Shown one piece after another: positions 6,447 through 8,317 of a stretch of 8,317 nt of DNA (position 1 is the first letter of the stretch; every line of letters starts with the position of its first letter). A model generated the notes under the pieces. That model saw only the letters and a program-made list of their open reading frames with translations, ran no database searches and was not told where the DNA came from. Made by a program: the position numbers and the translations under genes. Origin of the DNA: Pseudomonas sp. Lineage in GTDB: Bacteria; Pseudomonadota; Gammaproteobacteria; Pseudomonadales; Pseudomonadaceae. The DNA lies in contig SKFV01000203.1 of NCBI GenBank assembly GCA_007117785.1, positions 1 to 8,317 of the forward strand, written 5' to 3'.

Positions 6447-6710
6447 ATGAGCGCACCCTTTGTGCTGACCCTGTATGGAACCACTGCCTGTCATCTGTGC
6501 GAGTCTGCCCTGGCTGTGCTTGAGCCATTGAAAGGTAATGGTGTCTATATTCGCGAAGTCGATATCAGCGACGATGCGGGGCTGATGGAACGCTATCAAC
6601 TGCGCATCCCGGTGTTGCAGCGCACCGATAACGCCGCTGAACTGGACTTCCCTTTTTCGCTGCCGCAGGTCATGGACTGGCTGCAGGATGTATTGCAGGA
6701 AGGACGCTGA
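6447..6710 (+). CDS. Glutaredoxin-like family protein (DUF836-type, CxxC)
   Basis: This is a small thioredoxin-fold protein of 87 residues, close to the normal length for the glutaredoxin-like DUF836 family. The first beta-strand FVLTLYGTTAC leads into the redox motif Cys15-His-Leu-Cys18 at the start of helix 1. The segment YIREVDISDDAGLMERYQLRIPVL holds the expected second strand, helix and cis-proline (RIPVL), and a final helix closes the protein. It probably takes part in cytoplasmic dithiol/disulfide exchange; partners are unknown. The start is supported by the strand-CxxC spacing, but the ribosome binding site is weak (GAG at 6434-6436, rather distant). A four-codon frame, ATG CCG CCA TGA (6439-6450), overlaps the start codon. 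The stop is one nucleotide before ycgN, so the two genes are almost certainly one transcript. Confidence 0.88.
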   Translation: MSAPFVLTLYGTTACHLCESALAVLEPLKGNGVYIREVDISDDAGLMERYQLRIPVLQRTDNAAELDFPFSLPQVMDWLQDVLQEGR

Positions 6711-6711
6711 C

Positions 6712-7164
6712 ATGGCCGACCTGACACAACCTTTCTGGCGGCGCAAGACGCTGGCCGAGATGGACGTCACCGAATGGGAGGCGCTGTGTGATGGCTGCGG
6801 CCTCTGTTGCTTGCAGAAGCTGGAAGATGAGGATCAACCAGGGGCGGTCTATTACACCGACATTGCCTGTCAGTTGCTTGATCGCAGTAGCTGTCAGTGT
6901 CGTGATTATACCGGTCGCAAGGCCAAGGTGCCTGATTGCGTACAACTGACGCCCGCCGATGCCGCCGAGTTTGCCTGGCTGCCAGCTACCTGTGCCTACC
7001 GCTTACTGGCCGAAGGCGACGAGCTGCCGGTCTGGCATCATCTGATCTGTGGGGATCCGCGCGAAGTCCATCGTCAGGGGATTTCCCGCGCCGGGCGCAT
7101 GCTGGCCGAAGACAGTGTTGCGCCTGATGACTGGGAAGAGCGCATTATTTTCCGCGTTGGCTGA
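6712..7164 (+). CDS. ycgN: YcgN family cysteine-cluster protein (UPF0260; YkgJ-like metal-binding)
   Basis: A 150-residue cytoplasmic protein of the UPF0260/YcgN family, whose biochemical role is not established. The family carries a CxxCxxCC cluster thought to bind zinc or iron. Here the cluster is Cys26, Cys29, Cys32 and Cys33 (LCDGCGLCCLQKLEDED), with further conserved cysteines at 53, 61, 63, 76, 94 and 113, giving ten in all. The segments SCQCRDY, VPDCVQLTP, WLPATCAYR and CGDP are typical of the family, as is the C-terminal DWEERIIF. I chose the ATG at 6712 because AGGA (6701-6704) is seven nucleotides upstream and MADLTQPFW matches the family start. The in-frame ATG at 6688 would overlap the preceding gene. 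Coupling to a glutaredoxin-like gene one nucleotide upstream suggests thiol or metal chemistry in common, which is inference. Confidence 0.93.
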   Translation: MADLTQPFWRRKTLAEMDVTEWEALCDGCGLCCLQKLEDEDQPGAVYYTDIACQLLDRSSCQCRDYTGRKAKVPDCVQLTPADAAEFAWLPATCAYRLLAEGDELPVWHHLICGDPREVHRQGISRAGRMLAEDSVAPDDWEERIIFRVG

Positions 7165-7182
7165 ATACTTTTGGCGTACCGG

Positions 7183-7977
7183 TCAATTGCGGGTTTGCAA
7201 CTCACGCAGCTTGATATATAGATAGCGCACTTGGTCGTACTCGAAGGGGCTGTCGAGCGCTCCGTAGCGAAACCCGTTCTGTTCACGTAGATCAATGGCA
7301 TAGATGCCGTAAGTTGCGGGGTAATTGTTCATGCCGTCGCGATAGCGCAGAAAGTTGGCCCTGTCCTCGATGCTCCAGTCCACGGTCATGGCCGTAGTGT
7401 CGCGCAGTGTGGACGGCCCGAGAAAGGGCAGGACCAGATAGGGCCCCGGTGGCATGCCGAAACGGGCCAGGGTCTGGCCGAAGTCTTCCGGCTCCTGCGG
7501 CAGCCCCATTTTTTCCGCGACATCAAAGATCCCCAGTACACCCAGGGTGCTGTTCAACAACAGGCGGGCAGTGGTGCGCATGGCCTTCTCACCCTGCCCC
7601 TGTAGGGCACTGTTGGCCAGGTTGGGCACGTCGGCGAAATTACTGAACACGTTGGAGATGCCGCGTCGGACCGGCTGCGGGGTCACCTTGCGGTAACCAT
7701 CCAGAACCGGGAGATAGATGTATTCATCGAAGCGCGCATTGAAGCGATAAGTGCGTCGATTGATGACTTCAAAGGGGTCGTGAACGTCCAGGGCGCGCAG
7801 GCTGGAACGCTCGAACTCCCAGGCACTACCGGTGTATTCAATATCCAGCTCCAGCAAGGGGTCACGAAACTCCGGTATCAAAAAATCCACCGGGGCAGGG
7901 TCAGCCGCCAGACTGGTCACAAACAGTGCTGACAGCAAGGCTGTCTGAGACACTGTCCTGTGGAGTGCTGAGATCAT
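7183..7977 (-). CDS. MlaA/VacJ family outer-membrane lipid asymmetry protein, non-lipoprotein form
   Basis: MlaA (VacJ) sits in the outer membrane and removes mislocalised phospholipids from its outer leaflet, passing them to the periplasmic carrier MlaC. The 264-residue product has the family core: DPFEVINRRTYRFN (67-80), DEYIYLPVLDGYRKVTPQP, ISNVFSNFADVPNLAN, LLLNSTLGVLGIFDVAEKMGL and EDFGQTLARFGMPPGPYLVLPFLGPSTLRD. The N-terminus is a signal peptide (MISALHRTVSQTALLSALFV) with a likely type-I cleavage after SLA at about residue 24. There is no lipobox and no cysteine anywhere, unlike the E. coli lipoprotein. The core starts about 40 residues after the cleavage site. I chose the ATG at 7977: GGAG (7986-7989) is eight nucleotides upstream, and it overlaps the hydrolase stop as ATGA. 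A GTG start 30 nt earlier would add ten hydrophilic residues before the signal peptide. It converges on ycgN with an 18-nt gap. Confidence 0.93.
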   Translation of the reverse strand: MISALHRTVSQTALLSALFVTSLAADPAPVDFLIPEFRDPLLELDIEYTGSAWEFERSSLRALDVHDPFEVINRRTYRFNARFDEYIYLPVLDGYRKVTPQPVRRGISNVFSNFADVPNLANSALQGQGEKAMRTTARLLLNSTLGVLGIFDVAEKMGLPQEPEDFGQTLARFGMPPGPYLVLPFLGPSTLRDTTAMTVDWSIEDRANFLRYRDGMNNYPATYGIYAIDLREQNGFRYGALDSPFEYDQVRYLYIKLRELQTRN

Positions 7978-8317
7978 GGGTTGGTCTCCAGAAAGCTGAC
8001 CATCCACTCAACGACGTCCTTGTGGTCAAGGATGCCACCATGACCTCCGCGGGGATAGAAACGTCCGCGTTGGCCAAAGGTATCACGCAGAAAGTTGTAG
8101 TCGTCGGCGCTGAGAATGAAGTCATCGGCACTGGTCATAACACCAAAACGAGGGCCGCGTAATTGATCTTCGAGCGGGCGCAGGCTGGCCAGTTCAGCCA
8201 TTTGCTCAAAGCTGCTTCCCGGGCGCTGCTGTTGCCACCAGGGCCACAGCAGGTTGTCGATATAGCAGCCAAAGTTGCACTGCAGTGCGCGGCGCAAATA
8301 GGGCGTCAGGGGGGTGC
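7974..8317 (-). CDS. Alpha/beta-fold hydrolase, C-terminal 113 residues (5' end outside window)
   Basis: Only the end of the protein is visible, and the frame stays open to the window edge. The segment RGPRFGVMTSADDFILSADD contains a candidate catalytic acid in the strand-loop position usual for alpha/beta hydrolases. About 40 residues later comes FYPRGGHGGILDHKDVVEWM, in which the GGHGG histidine is in the place of the catalytic His, followed by the final amphipathic helix. The nucleophile motif would lie upstream of the window, so substrate and subfamily cannot be named. Several tryptophans (LLWPWWQQQ) and two cysteines occur near the start of the visible part. The TGA stop overlaps the ATG of the MlaA-like gene by four bases (ATGA), which implies translational coupling and a shared operon; a role in lipid or envelope metabolism is inference from that context. 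Confidence 0.82.
   Translation of the reverse strand, partial: TPLTPYLRRALQCNFGCYIDNLLWPWWQQQRPGSSFEQMAELASLRPLEDQLRGPRFGVMTSADDFILSADDYNFLRDTFGQRGRFYPRGGHGGILDHKDVVEWMVSFLETNP

Noticed and set aside
6688..6711. Upstream ATG start for ycgN
   Set aside because: It would overlap the glutaredoxin-like gene and add eight residues. The AGGA before the ATG at 6712 and the family N-terminus favour the later start.
7165..7182. Bidirectional terminator between ycgN and the MlaA-like gene
   Set aside because: The 18-nt gap has no stem of useful length and no T-tract on either strand.
7978..8007. GTG start 30 nt upstream for the MlaA-like gene
   Set aside because: It adds a hydrophilic decapeptide before the signal peptide. 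The ATG at 7977 has GGAG and the ATGA overlap.

Overview
The window reads as ordinary chromosomal core sequence from a gammaproteobacterium of the Pseudomonas group (Pseudomonas sensu lato, possibly a Halopseudomonas-like lineage). The main reasons are the block rnt-pyrC / motY-argG-gloA, a 405-residue type-1 ArgG, a 128-residue E. coli-type GloA, and a dGTPase-like protein that strongly resembles the Pseudomonas ~443-residue type. These assignments come from recognised protein motifs; no database search was run. The DNA is gene-dense, with no gene-free stretch over 172 bp, and shows no IS element, tRNA, rRNA, CRISPR array or clear horizontal-transfer scar.

Left part (1-3656). pyrC and rnt lie on the minus strand as a likely operon with a 20-nt gap; rnt runs off the window. 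pyrC is transcribed away from motY. The 172-bp divergent gap carries a near-perfect flagellar sigma-28 (FliA) promoter pointing at motY, which encodes the peptidoglycan-binding ring protein of the sodium/proton stator. argG follows on the same strand, probably with its own sigma-70 promoter.

Middle (3657-6317). A 67-nt imperfect long hairpin built from CAAGC/GCTTG units separates argG from gloA (Ni-type glyoxalase I). Downstream of gloA, 22 nt away, is a membrane-anchored all-helical orphan protein whose ends resemble a nitrate/nitrite-sensing (NIT) domain without any output domain. It converges on, and overlaps by 30 bp, a dGTPase-family HD phosphohydrolase gene on the minus strand.

Right part (6318-8317). 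A divergent gap leads into a two-gene plus-strand operon: a glutaredoxin-like CxxC protein and a YcgN/UPF0260 cysteine-rich protein one nucleotide apart. Converging on it from the right are an alpha/beta hydrolase (C-terminal part only) and an MlaA/VacJ homologue joined by an ATGA stop/start overlap. The MlaA homologue has no cysteine at all, so it cannot be a classical lipoprotein.

Functionally the window mixes nucleotide metabolism (PyrC, Dgt), RNA maturation (RNase T), arginine synthesis, motility, methylglyoxal detoxification, thiol/metal proteins and outer-membrane lipid handling. I do not see a new defence or mobile system. The points most worth following up are the orphan NIT-like protein, the non-lipidated MlaA-hydrolase pair, the long hairpin and the sigma-28 promoter.
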